From assembly GCF_000002425.4 (NCBI RefSeq), contig NC_037255.1, forward strand, positions 7,694,063 through 7,758,062: a DNA stretch of 64,000 nucleotides. The letters run 5' to 3'. The stretch is from Physcomitrium patens (lineage: Eukaryota; Streptophyta; Bryopsida; Funariales; Funariaceae). Position 1 is the first letter of the stretch; the number at the start of each line of letters is the position of its first letter. Below are positions 49,220 to 63,400 of the stretch, piece after piece. Both the position numbers and the translations under genes were made by a program. A model generated the notes under the pieces. It had not been told where the DNA came from, ran no database searches, and saw only the letters and a program-made list of their open reading frames with translations.

Positions 49220-52200
49220 ATGGCAACCACGCGGAGAACAAGCACCAACAAGCAACACTCCGGACCTACCGGCTCATCCACATCCTACATTAGTGCCAAT
49301 GATTATGCATCCTCCCATGGCACCGCGTCCAACTCTTCAAGACGAACAGATAGCACACTTACACGCAGATCTCTTCAGGGGGATGAGCTCCGAGCACATA
49401 TGAACATTCAGAATGCAGCGTTCGGAAGTGCCCAGGATTATAATTTCAATCAGTATGACAGTGCCCACGAGTCTGGAAGAGGAGGATTTGTGGGTTATCA
49501 GGAAGCGCAGATGTCGAGCTCGGTATTTGGATCCCAAGGTGCGAATTCGAGTGCACGGGACAGGCGGAGGAGGATGTCACTAGGGAGCCAGATGGAGCTG
49601 CTCCAAAGTCAGATTGAAGCGCAAGTTCAACCCCGGCCGAAGTCCTTCATAACTACTTCAGCAACGTAAGCTTGTGTCTTTTATATAAACGATGGGCTTT
49701 AATATGGCGTTCGCATTGCTCTGCGGTTGAAGCTTTGAGCATTTCCAATATTCGAATTGTGCATGCCCATTGTTAAGTGAGAACATATTTATCGGATTTT
49801 GACTGTTTTGGAAGCTAACACGGTGTAGTTGTGGATGATTTGCAGTTCTACTCGAAGAGACAGCCTTGTCATAAGGACAGCGCCGTCTTCGAGGTCAAAC
49901 AGCGTCCCGAAGGTGAGGACTGTCGAGGAGAATGAAATCCCTTGTCCGCCAGGGTCGGCACGAGCATTGCACTTCGAACGTGTTTCTGAATCTATGCCAA
50001 ATTTCAAACCTAGTGAGATTAAACCCGACTTTTACATCGACAGTCAGGAAAACACAAACCGACTCAGTACCGTTCAATCCTTATTCGACTCCAATTGTCG
50101 TCCAACCGTTCGACCTGTCTCAAAGTCAGAGTCCCATACACCTATCCCACAATCCCCAAGAGGGAAGCAGAGTACTCCCACTAAGTATCTGAGCGCACGC
50201 GCTGTCGCGGAGAGACTAGCTAAAGCTATTCGCGGTGGATCGAAGTCTTCCAAGAACAAAGTGGACAGGAAGTTGGCCATGGCTGCTGATAGCCAAGACG
50301 CATCTGGATTACTTTCTGATGATAGTAGCGGTGGTAAATGTATTGATCAGTGGCCTGAACCTTACTCTCGCCAGCTCGTCCAGGAGCAAGCGTTAGACCA
50401 CAGTGATATTTACGCTGAATTTAACGAGAAATCACAGATATCTTCTTTCCGCGAGAAGAGGGTCGAGACCTCGCCTCGCGAAGAGAAGGAGATTGATATG
50501 CTCAAGAGCTGGTTAGACGGGATGAAGCAACAGGGAGAGGGTGTGTACGATGATCTCGAGAAAAAAGCCAAAGCAACTTGTGAGAGGTTGGAGATGCTAG
50601 ACGAGGAACAAGCCATGCTGGATGACCGGTTACTCTGCTTAAACGACTTCCAATTCAACGACAAAACGCAAAGTAATGATTCTCTAGAAGCAGTTCAGCA
50701 ACGACTTCGGAAGATGCACGAGGAGAAGAAGTCCTTGGCTCTAGAAGCGGCATCTGAGCTGAGGCGGAGGATCTCGGAGCGATCTGCTGCAAGGAAAGTT
50801 TTCACGTTAATGAAGCGCGAGATGGATGCCTATGCGAAAGTGATGGACAAGGAGAAAGCGGAATTGCAAAGTAAACTAGAAGAAGAGATCGCACGTAGAG
50901 AGTCTAGCTGGATGGTGAAACTTGATAAGATTAGGTCAGAGGAACGAGAACTACGGGAAAGAGTTATGAATTTACAAGAAGAGAACTCTTACATTCAAAG
51001 GGAGATCTCTACCTTGTCGTCGAGGGACGGAAGCACTAAGGGGAAGATCAAAGAGTTAGAATCAGAAGTTGACTCGTACCGCACGAGAGCCGAACAAGCT
51101 GAGGCTGAGTTAGATGCCCTGCACCAGGCGTACGGGAAAAAAGAATCTGAAGCTCGAAATTTGCGCAAAATTGTTGAGAGGTTGCCAGAGCTTTGCAGCG
51201 ATTACGAGAAGCGCGTGAGCTCACAACTTCATCATAACTACCAGGACGGCCGAGTGGAGGATTTGAGTGTAAGGTCCCGGATGCCAAGCAAATTACAAAG
51301 AGACTTGTCACGGTTAAGCATCCTAGAGTTAGCATTGCAGTCTGAAATGAAAGTTCTGAAGGGTGGGCCTTCGGGCCATGGTAATCTTGAGGACAAACAG
51401 AGCAGCAATAACTATGGCCACAAAGACGTTGGCGAGCTCCAGACTGAGTTGGACAGGCTGCAAAACCTGACTGGTGAACTTCAAGACGAAAACAACCTCC
51501 TTTCTGTCAAGTTGCGATTGGCTGTAAGAGAGAAAGAAGAGATGCGGAAGGCCCTGAGAGAAGCTGAAGAGGAGATTCACGAACTGCGGGAGGAAGGAAT
51601 GTGTCGGGGCCATGGCGAAGAAAACCACCGCCAGGGATCGTCGGATACGTCACCAGTAGATCGTGCTCTTGATTTAGACGGAGATTCTATTTCACAAGGA
51701 TCAAGAAAATCGGCTGGATATCATATAAGAGGAGAAGCTACGAGCCAATTGCAAGTACGCGAATCACAAATCTTGAACATGAAACATGAGTTTGGGAAGC
51801 AGGAAGATGTCATTCGTGGTTTGGAGCACAGTCTCTCCGTCGCGGGCAAGACCGTAGAGGCGCAGAAAGTTCGCATTATGCGTCTCTCCGCTCGGAATGA
51901 AGAGCTAGTCCGATTATACCACAGTAAGGAAAACGAAGTGCAGGACCTTAGGATTCTGAATTCAGCCGAAGCTGAAAGCAGGCGGGTATCTGAGCAGGAA
52001 CTGAATCAGGTAAAAATTCTAGTGCAAGCTTCCCTCGGCTATTCTGGTTACTTACATGATATGCCTAGTCTCTGTATTGATTCAGTTGAATTAATGTAAC
52101 TGGTGCTACTATCTGGCAGTTGCGGGAGCAAGTTGTGAAATGCAAGCAGGAGTTGCGGGCTCAGGATTTGAACTGCAGAATTCTGAAAGAGAAGCTAGGT

Positions 52201-52758
52201 ATAAAAGAGGCTGAATTAGAACAACGAAATGATGAAGTCATAGCTCTCGAGCATCGGCGAGACTGGCTGGAATCTGAAGTTCAGAAGCTGCAACGTCTCT
52301 TGAGCGAGGCCAACCAAAGAGTTACCTCCTTAGAGCATCAGGTATCAATCACTGCACTCGACGATTTATAGTCATGTTGGAGGGTGTTTGAGCGTTTAGG
52401 GAGTCCACCTTAAGCTGAGTTATGACGTTCAGCCATGTTCATCTTGGTAATCGTAGTTGACTGAGTCTAAAGTTTCTGTGGTTTGTAGTGCGAAGATCAT
52501 CTCAATAGGATTCAGAGCTTGGAAGGAAATGTGGAAGATCACGTGAAGGAGCTGAAGAAGCTTAAAGAGCAGCTTCCCCGAGTCCTGAAAGAACGTGATG
52601 ATTTGTCTCATGAAGCGGATCAGATGGGCCGGGAGGCACTGAGATTGGGCGCGGAAGTGGAAGTTCTGCGAAGGAAGGTACATGAGCTTGATGAGGATGT
52701 TATGGTGCGCGATGGCCAGCTCTCCATCTTGTGCAACGCCCTGGAAGACCGAGAATGA
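49220..52758 (+). CDS. Large coiled-coil protein of unknown function
   Basis: Four exons: 49220-49665, 49846-52009, 52120-52341 and 52489-52758, all GT–AG and frame-consistent, giving about 1033 residues. The start MATTRRTSTNKQHSG follows CGCGAC. Residues 1 to about 350 are Ser/Thr/Arg-rich and probably disordered, including a basic stretch AERLAKAIRGGSKSSKNK near 275. From about 355 to the end the chain is almost continuous heptad-like coiled coil (for example MLKSWLDGMKQQ, EELVRLYHSKENEVQDLRIL, LEHRRDWLESEVQKLQRLL), broken by a Gly/Ser linker near 735-775. The end is QLSILCNALEDRE. There is no signal peptide, membrane segment or catalytic motif. A cytoskeletal or scaffold role is a guess from structure alone. 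I do not recognise the family. Confidence 0.85.
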
Positions 52759-55700
52759 GGACTTCTATTTGGACTCGATCATTCTTGACGAAGTCTTCCA
52801 TTTTGACTCGATTCCATGGAAAGAGCCTGCTCGGTTTAAGACACCATGTTTATTCCAAGCCAAGGAAGTAGAGCTTGCGAGAGAATTTAACGGTGAGCCC
52901 ATGCGCATGGAGAGCTAATTTTGAGATCATGGAAGACTCTTAATTAGAGTTCTAGATTTTTAGCTGTTCATCCCTAGCTGCTAGGAACCTACCAACTACA
53001 CACTTGTAATTCTGGCTCATTGATGTGTGACTTAAACATCGGTCCGTGGTCTGATGTTTGTATTATACAAACACACTAACATGAAGGATTGGTACTCCAC
53101 TAATGGTCGTTATTTTTTGTGTGTACATCGAAGTTGTTTTCACTTTTAGTTGCGTCTGTATTGCGGCATTAAATTTTCAGGTTGCATGCAATTTGTGATG
53201 AATCGAGTTAGTGGACAGACGCCATGTATAATGAATTTTTAGCATGGTTCAATTCCTGCAGTGCTGTTCATTACTTTAATATTCGCTAGACGACGATGTC
53301 AGAATGCATGGTAGGCATCGTTTTCCCATCGTGTTTTGGGGGAAAACGATGAACTTGAAGGATGGCTTAGTCGCACATTCGACGGGCTTTTCTGCAGGCC
53401 TTGGGTTCCAGCCTTGAAGTTATCCTGGTGGTATCATCACCTAACCTTTGAAGGCTTGTGTTTACAGCAATAGCTACTCGAGTTAGTCAATTGGACTGGG
53501 AATCACAGGGTTAAGGGTCCCGTTCTCTCACACAGCGTTGAGTACCCTGTACATCTCGTACGTCTCGCAAGTTCAATCGAAATTGCAGCTATAACCTTGG
53601 ACCTTGTCACGCACCCAACTTCTGCATGCATGTCACATCTATCTCAGAGGAAATTTTACATTTCATAGAACTTCGTTTGAGAGGTGTTGCAGCCGAGTGA
53701 GCTCCTGTGATAGAGTACTTTTGGTAGTACTCTTGAGATGTTAGTCTTGGGTTTCAACATGTGTGTCCGAATCTGTATTTCCTTGGTTTCTGTTTTACTA
53801 TTATGATTGAGTCGTGTCTTGCACTGATTGGGAGGTGACAGGCATTGCATATGGCTGGACTTATACCTCTGCAGTTTTCCAGATTTTTTTTCAGGTTGTG
53901 CATAATCAATCAGCGGCTTTCGAATCCTTTATTTTTATTTTTAGTTTTTGTTGTGGTCCGTTGAAGGAGGGAATTTTTCTGGGAACTATCTGAGTTAAGA
54001 ATCAACTGAGTAAACTCTTGCAAACCCGCATCGATTATTCTTTTTCTACTTACAATGTGTGGCTCTGAGTGAGTGTTGGCATTGGGAAACACAACCTTAG
54101 TTGTAGTGAATGTTCGTTTCATTGCTTGAGATTAAATCGCTATGAAAAACCTTGTGGATTTTTCTTCTTGACATTTGAAGGGTTTCACATAGCACCTGGT
54201 GTAGACGCTTAAGGTTGAAAGTTTTAGATCGGTCTTCCGTGGTGAGATGCGTCAAACAAGGGATCGTTGACGCACGGAATGGTTTCATTGGATGGATTTG
54301 GCACGTTTCTTGGCATTCCACAACCTAGTGTTGTCACAAGGGCGTGCAACATTGTATTATCTTGCGGATCTGACAAGAGTGACTATCTTCAGTGCACATT
54401 GAAAATGGACAATGAATCTATGAGAAACGCTCAACCCAATCTCCTTGCCAGGCAGGATGGGAATGAAAGGCAGGAGCACAGATGGCGGGGTGCGTAGACC
54501 TCGTCGCAGGGTCGAAATGGGATCTTGCACTCACTACAACCAAACCCTCCATGTTCACCTTCATTTCTAACATTCTATTCTACCAAAACTCCTCCAACTC
54601 AAGGTTTTTTCTCCCTAGTATTGTCTGGATTTTTTCTGTGCAAGTCATCTCTTGTACAGAATGAATAACATTTACTTCAACCTTTCATTTCGAGTTGGTT
54701 TGAGGTGGCGTCAAGTTGGATTGTCGAAGGGGTTTCACGATGGGAAACTGCTAAATCTCGCACACAAGAGCTTCAGTAGAATTATCTGGGATGCAATTAT
54801 TTAATAGGAACTAAGTAGGGCTATCAACCGTAGCTGTTCACTTCAGATCCTACCGAAGCATAACACAATCATTCTCCAGCCATCTCTTTCACCAAACGAG
54901 GTTAGTGACGATTGGGACTGCAAAGATGCTAACTCAAGGATATCTTCAAACATGACCCCCCCTCTTCACACACTGATACTCCTTGCATAAACAGATAACA
55001 CCTGCTGTACCTATTGATTTGGTCTCTGGATTCCAATGGCCACCAATGCTCACAAATTTGTCATGGCTACTAATCCATTTGATGTTGCCGTGCCTGCTGT
55101 GGCCGTCCGATTTCGACCATTAAATTGCAATTTAAAGAGGTGTTTCCAGGGACCAGATGGAGATGTTTTGATATCTGCTGTTTAGAATGTTTTGAACGTT
55201 GAGGGGTGTCAGATGTGAGTCTCTTGACCAACATTTTGAAATACTACTGATCGGAATTTGATGAAAACAACCTCTAAAATGAGGCAAAGGAGCTTACCCA
55301 CTTTGGTTGGTGCTTGTCTTGTTGCAGACACATCGCTTCTTCTTGTGAGCCATGGACAGCTGCCTGCTCGCATGAGAAACAAGACGGTGATTAATTTAAC
55401 TTCAATGTGATGACTGAATGTGGAGACAATGATCCCTTTCATCTAATCTAGTTTGCAGGCTATTTTCTCAAACTTTTTCCTCAATCTGAGCGAAACCAAC
55501 ACACTCAGAATCATTCAAACCAAGCCTTTAAATCACTTGCGCACGTATTAGTCTCTCTGCAGCAAACCCTACTCTTGATTTCAGACACATGATTCTGCTT
55601 GTAGTTCAGAAACATCAAATTGGCAGTAGGCACCAGAGTGCTGCACAGAGATTTAGGGTGGGTTACAAACCTCTTTGTAAGATAAAAGTTCAAGTACACT

Positions 55701-57807
55701 GGCTGGAAAATCCGCTAGCTCTTGTATATCAGGGTTGTCAGAACTCCAGCGTTCTATGGCTGTGTACTATTAAGAATTGAGACACTGTTCAGATTCCAAC
55801 AAATTACGTTCCTAGGTTCACTGCAACAAATTTGAATCTTCATTACATGTAGACATGTCCATTAAATAAGCAACTCCAAGGGAGATCAAAACCGTACTAA
55901 CATATTAAGATGAAAGTAAGCTTCCTTTTATGTCCTTAATTATTCTTTTTTAAATGAATCTGTACATTTTAGCAGTCCTTCAAATAATTGACTTAAATTA
56001 GAGATTAGATCAACTTACTTGCCTCGCCTCCAAAGGAACTTGCACAGTTTTTGGCATCACTAATACAAGTGATACTCCAATATCTGAGATCCCAAGTTAA
56101 AATTATCATGCTCAACGAATGAATAACTCAAGAGTAGAACATGTTGAGAGTGTCCATACATCCAACTAGTGCATGATACTGTAGTTCAAAGTTGCCAAAA
56201 TGTTGAACAGGTGTATTTGTGGCCATTTGTGGCACCTTCAAGTGATGTACTTACAAAATGCAGGTCACAGTTTTGTTGTGATACACTCATACATTATCAA
56301 GTAATTAAAATTACAGAAAACTATTTAAAAGTGTACAAGCAAAGTTTTTTTAAACACATCTATACAACAGGCCAGGGTAAACATGATTGGTGCTCATTGG
56401 TCAGTATATGGCATGCTTTTCCACCAGTGATAAAATCATCTTTTTTCAGAAATGGATACACAGGATTAGAAACAGAAAAGCCAAATCATTTCATTCTGTT
56501 TCATCTTATTCATGCCTTAAGGCCTTGGCTGTTATTTGTCTGCTTGGTAATCATGATTTGCCTATAAATTCTCACCAAATGAGCTGTTTCTGCCACCAAT
56601 ACAACCAATTGGGGAACTACACAAAAGATAACCCTCCCTGTGTCTCATTAGCCTAGCAATAGCATCTGAAGACAACATGCATGAGGCACAGTATTGGCCT
56701 GAGCCATCCCCTTTGCTCCAATTTACACTGTGCACATATACCACATGCATCTCCCTTAAGTCTACTTTGATGGGCATTGGCCCAGAAACCAGGGCACAAA
56801 GCAGGTTTACTCACTTTAAGATATCTGCTTTTGGATTCTCAGGGGGCAGACCACCCAGCCAGCTCATGAATCCCTCTAGAAATCCTGGATAAAATAAACA
56901 AAACAATCCTTGGAACATGAGAGGATGAGCTTCCTCCTTGAAAAACCCTTATCAGTGGCAATATAACTCATAGCTGACAGTCTCATACTAAACTGGTTAA
57001 GCATGCTGTTAACTTTGTGAGTGAATTTTCCAGCATTAGAGAGTAAGATTTAGTTGCAAGTCCTTGTTGTGTGGAATTTCTGCACAACAAACTATTTGTG
57101 GGTTCAGTTGTAGTCCATTGCAAATTGCAGCCTAGGTGGTGGTGGTGGCATTATCCCCTTGGGTCACCAGCTTGCAGCCTTTGCATAGAGTAAGGAGGAG
57201 CAGACAAAACAAAGCTGATTAGAAGACATGAAGGTATGGCAACTCTCAAACTGGTTTCAAACCAGTTCCCATCAGAATGAATATAATCTGAAACAGTTTT
57301 GCATTCACCCAACAAATTTCAAACTGGTTTTTATTGGTTTGGTACCAATTACCATCTCTACTTGTGGGTGTGTAGAGAAAGAGACTCTGAAGGGATTCAT
57401 ATTCATTGAACTATGTGGATGAACACAAAACCAGTCTGGGGCTTTGACAAACCTCACAAAACCCAACTCCAGAATGGAAAGTGGAAACATGCAAAATCTA
57501 TTGAAATGGACCTAGTCTCATCCTTCAAAAAATTGACCATTCTCAGAGAATTTGAAGGCTGCAAGGGAGGTTGGAGTATGAACATGCACATGTCTCTAGA
57601 TTGGGGAGGACCACATCAATATGCCTTGTGAGTCAAAGTCATGCACCCCACCTCTTCATGCTCTGATACACTCCCTGCTTCTTTTGACCAAAAGGTGGGA
57701 TGTTGCTCCTTTCACATAATGAAGTCATGGACTGGAATGAATTCCTTTGCACAACCAATTTGTTGTACCTATTCCATGAAAAAACCTTGGACATTTATTG
57801 TCATTTC

Positions 57808-57826
57808 ATATATATATATATATATA
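57808..57826. repeat. (TA)n microsatellite
   Basis: About nine TA units, the first of three such tracts within 420 bp. Confidence 0.9.
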
Positions 57827-58010
57827 GAGGAAATTGTTAAATTGACTCACATATTTTTAAGTTGACCCACCCATCCTAACCATCACCAAAAAATATCTCC
57901 ACTACCAGATACACATTGATCAAAAACCAATGAAAAAATGGTTAAATTCTCAACTAATGACAATTGGTGGATTGATTTAGTAAATGCTTGGGTCACTATA
58001 ACAATTCCCA

Positions 58011-58033
58011 ATATATATATATATATATATATA
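58011..58033. repeat. (AT)n microsatellite
   Basis: About eleven AT units, followed 20-60 bp on by T-rich TTTTATTTT repeats. Confidence 0.9.
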
Positions 58034-58196
58034 AATTTCATTCATTCTCACTTTTTTATTTTTTTATTTTATTTTATTTTTATTTTTTGTCAGGAAAGTT
58101 TTTGCATGTAAGACTCTGAGCTTCCAAGAGAATTCAGATTCCTCAATTCTGAAACAGTACTTTCTAATTTTTGTCAATATGAGTTATTATTATAGT

Positions 58197-58198
<2 letters not shown>

Positions 58199-58228
<30 letters not shown>
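58199..58228. repeat. (AT)n microsatellite
   Basis: Fifteen AT units, the longest of the three tracts in this stretch. Confidence 0.9.
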
Positions 58229-58236
<8 letters not shown>

Positions 58237-59380
58237 GACCTAACATTTCAATCAACAAGTGATATTATTTTTTTATGTTTGTTTTTGTGTTTCAATTAAA
58301 AATTCTTTGCTTGCTTATTGTGTGTATATATATGCAATTTTTTATTTTTTATTTTTTATTTTCTAATATATACAAAGCTCAAATCAAATCTTGGTGTGAC
58401 TAAGTCCAAAGCCACAAACAATCAATTTCTAAACTAGGTATTACAGAAAATAAAATATTTAAAGTTCATGTTCATCTAAATGATGAATTTTGAAAATTCT
58501 ATTTATTTTGTTTAATTGTGCATACATAAGTTACTAGTCTAAAGATAATAAGATTACTGTAATGGTAGAGTAGGCCAAGGGAAGATATACTATCTCCAAA
58601 CAATATGATGCATTTAAAAAAACACATCACATGAAGTAAATTAAAGCTAACCCTATCATTTTGATTCAAATTTAAGACCTCTTTGGTATAGTAAACCACC
58701 CTTGCCATGTTGAACAGTCTCTCTTGTACTCTCTTGTATATGGTCTCTCTTAAAATGTAGGAATATTTATTAAAAGACTTGTTCTACTTCACACTTGTTG
58801 CTCAATTGTTACTCATATGTTGTCTTTTAACCCAGGGACAATAGGCTTTGGCTCTCACATATTACCTTGCACACACAAACTTGACTCCTTGTGGATTATA
58901 ATCAATTGAATGATATTCATGCAGAAGTCAAATTTGAATTAGTTCTACCAAAGCACAGATTAAAAATGTGATATTCTTACTAATGAAACTGTATGTACAT
59001 GTATATTTCAAAAACCATGTAAACAAAGCAAAACTCTTATATAACAAGCTACAAAAGCTATTCTATTTAAAATTAAATAAAACTAAGACACAAGATTAGA
59101 ACAACAAGTTAAAAATTCACCAAAAATATCGTTCAAAAGTATGTGTAAAAAATATCATTTTGCAAGAGTCAAATTATGTTCACCACTTTAAGAGTATTCA
59201 ATAGGGTTCCCAGAAAAATTTAAGAACGTTGTCAAGAGAGTTATCTCTTGGTAAAATTTATTTATTTATTTATATAATTACCATTAATTTCTTATACAGA
59301 TAATAAGAAGCGTCCCACTGTGTCTTCTCCCGCCGTGGGAGTCTTTATCCCCATCACTATTACTCCACCTGCAAAGGGGC

Positions 59381-60449
59381 GGGGTTTTAAAATATACACG
59401 TCCATATATTTTCATGGTCGATGGCCCTAAGTACCGCGACTCCTATCTTACCAAACCAGTTTTTTTAAATATACGCGTGCGCTCCCGCCCCCGCCCTCAC
59501 CCTCGCCCTTGCTCCCAAGTCCCCCCCCGAGCCCAAGAGACTCATCCACCTCAAGGCTCTGTACAAAGAAGAAGAACAAGAGGTTTTGCTGCATTTCTCT
59601 GCTTCTGGACCCGCCTGGACCTCTTCCCACACTCTTCTCTCAATTGCCTCAATTCATCCGACGATTCTCTGCCAGGGGCTCCAATTGCCCCTGTCAGCAA
59701 CGGATTCTATTTATGACCTTGCTAAATGCTCTCGCGATTGCGATGCGCTCGGAGCCAGCGTGGCATATTAAGGCTGTTTTGGATTTTGAATCAATTCCGT
59801 CCTGGCCGTTGTAGCTTGTTACGGGCGAACGGAGCAAGTGAAGGGACTGAGAGGGACTAAAGTGGTTTTTCTGGATGCTTGAGAATCGCGATGGCAAGGT
59901 TTGGTGATGGCCTCTGTGCGCTGGGAGTCGGTCGATCGCTATTTCCATGTGGTTGATTGGGGAAATGCTAGTTCTGTTGCGGGTGTTATTGTTGTGATCG
60001 CTTGCCGACTTTAGAATAGTGGATTGGTCGAGTCTTCCTGGTTGCGATTCGCATTTTGGTGCTTAGATCGACAGGGGACTGGTGAGAGCGAGGATGACCG
60101 TGCGTTCTTTCGTTGATGCGGAGGCGTCGATGCAGAGGTTGAGGTGGTCTGGCCGTAGGGGATAACGAGGTTTTGGTTGCTCATTTTATCCAGGCCAGGG
60201 AAGAGTTAGGGCGACCTCGTTGCGTCCCAACTTCAACGTCAAGAACTGTGTTTTCACCATCTCTTAGTTTTCCGAAGCTTAGTTTCTGGACTTCTGTTTA
60301 CGATCTTCCACATACTTGCTGTTCTGCATTTTACGAAGTCTGAATAATGCTCCTTTGAATGCCCTCGGGAGTACCAGCACATAAGGAATTTTGGCGATTG
60401 GAGGTTTGTCCTGACGTGTGCGCCCGCTGGAGAGTTAGTGCGAAGACAA
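59381..60449 (+). promoter_or_regulatory. Promoter and leader of the KAC kinesin gene
   Basis: Composition shifts from AT-rich to GC-rich at about 59.3 kb, ahead of the gene. TTTTAAAATATACAC at about 59385-59399 is a possible TATA region. A pyrimidine-rich C-tract block follows at about 59480-59530. The open frames on both strands in 59.4-59.9 kb have no recognisable product and probably reflect the GC-rich leader. No intron in the leader could be fixed. Confidence 0.4.
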
Positions 60450-63400
60450 ATGGGGGATGCAGCAGAATTGCGGTATTCGTGGGGATGGGGGGTACCATCG
60501 TACAGGGAGTATGGAATTGAAGATGAACCAAGTAGACGCGAGGCGCCAGTATTCGTGCCACCGTCACCCTCTAGGGCGGGGAGAGTGCATCAGTCTCCTT
60601 CTCTGGCAGGGAGACGGCATTCTATGTCTGCCATGCACTACCCTGATACTCCCAAACAGGGGCCCTCACAGTCTCCCTCCTTTGTCAGCAAGGCTTTGAG
60701 AGTCAAGGATCGCATATCAGTGAGTTTCTGGGCATCGCCTCTCCATTGATTGATTTTTGATTTTCGATTTTCGATTTTTTTTAATGTCCAATTTTCAAAC
60801 GCCTCCGACTGTGTATTTGATAGCACTTGAAAAACCGTACCGACTATGCTTGCCATCTGTCTTGATTGGTTGTTTCCTACTACTCCATCTTCTTCTTTCT
60901 CCCAGCCGATGGTTGTCGTCGCAAAATTGCATCTTCTATTCGAATTAGCGCTTCATTCAAATGGACATTGCTTGTGACTACTGGCCGCTTAGGCTGGTTA
61001 ATTGCTTTGCATCCCTTAATCTTTTGATTTGTCGATTATTCTCAATTCTCGTCATGGATATTTTTCCTACTGCACCGCAAGTCTGCGCTTAGTTGTGATT
61101 TCGTGTTCAATCCTTTAAATCAATGTGCAAGTATATTCATTCCGGGTTCAGGTATGTAATGGCATTGTTGTTGATATTGCAGAAAGCAATAGAATGGCTT
61201 ATTATGCTAATTTGTAAGTGTACAACCCTGAACCACGTGCTTAGATATACTCAAACGAGGGAATGGAAATTTAATGATACACTGCTCCGAGATGGGATCA
61301 GAATAAATTTCTACTCTACTTATTGTTTGGAAGTACGTAATATCGAAGAAGCGGGCTTCCTAGTTTGGCGACTTTTGCTCTAGATTCAGAGAAGTTTCAC
61401 GTCAATATTCCAATCATCTTTGGAGTGTAGAAATAGTTTAAATTAACCGCCGAATAGCCACTAGAACAACATGCTTAAAGCGTTTGGCTACTGTATGACT
61501 TTTACACAAATACCTCCTCTAGCGTGTTTTCTGCAACCTTTCTAGATGCATCTTATTTCTAAATTTTGTTGACTTTTTGATTCTACTTGCATACGTAGCG
61601 TGCACGGGAGGAGTGCATTGAGCTCCGACAAGAGGCTAGTGACTTACAAGAATATTCAAACGCTAAAATCGAACGGGTGACCCGATACTTGGGGGTTCTA
61701 GCTGAGAAAGCTCGCCGTCTAGGTGACTATTCTCTGCCTTCGTTTTTCACTTTTTCTGTTGTCGTGGTTGGAACGACTCCTACCTGAATTTGTGATACGT
61801 CCAGTTGAATCGTCGACTTTTGAATGAACTGGTCTACAGTTTGTTCATAGGTTTAGGACCGAATAATAAGGTCATATTTTAGAGCGGGACAGTACAAAAG
61901 AACGACTGTTTCGTCGCAAACATTCAATTAAGATGTAACTTGCCAACTGCTGCCTGTTATGTGCCTGAAGGCCGATTGACTTATGTTTATATGCATCACA
62001 TTCTGATACCTCAGGCTATTCATCTTTTACACATCAAACGTCGGTGGGATTTCCTCTAACATTTATGATATGTTTTACGAACTAGTTTTCCTTGACCGGC
62101 GGATGCTATGCCTTTTGCAGATGATGTAGCATTGGAATCAGAGTCTCGTGTCATTCCTTTGAAGAAAGAAAAGAAGAAGCTCTTCAATGATCTAGTCTCT
62201 GCTAAAGGTGATTATATTTGTGGTAGTTAATCAGATGAATGCCTTGATGTACGAGATTGATGCAACTCTTATCACGTGAATTGATCATGTGCTGGAATAC
62301 TAGTTTCCTAACGACTGATATCAATGGACTCCTGTTTATTTTCTTTCATGGTAGGACCCTCACATTTTTTCCTTGGATTCAGGGAACATTAGAGTCTACT
62401 GCCGAGCAAGACCACAGTTCGAGGATGAAGATTCTAGTTTTATATCATATCCTGACGATTTCACGCTTCGCATAAATTCTAATGTTAGTACTGCTCCAAG
62501 TAAGGATTTCGAACTGGATCGCATTTACGGGCCACATATTTCTCAAGGTTGGTCTTCTAAACAGAATGCCTTTCAGAGGGCGGTGTCAGTGTTTTTTCCT
62601 GTTTGAGATAGAGAAACATGAGATAGGATGCAGTAATCAAAGAATTGCTATTGTCTAATGACGGTCCGTAACTGATTTGATGCATAAGATGGCCACTTCT
62701 TAAGCTTGACATGGATAAGTCGTCTGTTAAGGAATATTCAGCAACGTTTGCATATACTTATGAATAATGACGGTGGTCACTCCTTGCTGCAGGCGATATT
62801 TTCCAAGACCTCCAGCCTCTTGTACAGTCTGCGTTGGATGGTTATAACGTGTCCATCTTCGCATATGGCCAAGCCGGATCAGGAAAATCTTACACCATGG
62901 TATGTCTATTTGTACTGTTAATCAGTTCTTCGTGGATTAGGTGTGCATTCTCAGCATCCTGTTTGGTTATTCTGTTGTGATGTTCGTTAGGCTTTATTTA
63001 AGTTTTTATGGTCTTTATCAATCACTTGTGAGGTCTTTTAGTATCTTTTTGGAGGATTAGTGAAGCGCTTAGGTGCCACTTTTTCCTCTTGATTCAACTG
63101 TATTCTAATCCCAATAAATATGAACGGCAATTAACAATCTCTTACAGGCGAGTATGTTCGTATCCTATTTTGTTAATTCCTTAACTCCCTTGAGGCTTTA
63201 TTTAACCTCGTCACTCGTCAGTAACCTGTGAAAGTAGTTACTGCAGTGGAAAACGCATGACAGTGAGAATGAGAGCAAGAGTTATTTAATCGTTGAAATT
63301 ATTATCGGCTACGTTGTTACGTGTTAGTACAATTATGAATAGTATGCATCACAGTAGATTGCTCCTGATATCAGTTCAACTCTGCGCGCATGATCGCCCA

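Larger units (their letters stand above)
52760..59380. other. Intergenic DNA, no convincing gene
   Basis: The first few hundred bases are presumably the 3' UTR of the coiled-coil gene. Up to about 57.8 kb composition is moderate, but open frames are short and motif-free. The best are at 56169-56567 and 54267-54497 (plus). A 49-codon frame at 55036-55185 contains VAVRFRPLN, like the first strand of kinesin motors, without any further match. 57.8-59.3 kb is AT-rich with three TA microsatellites. Confidence 0.5.

Noticed and set aside
49829-49845. Methionine at 49829 as start of the coiled-coil protein
   Set aside because: It lies in intron 1. The acceptor at 49845 joins in frame to an exon starting at 49220 with a better start codon.
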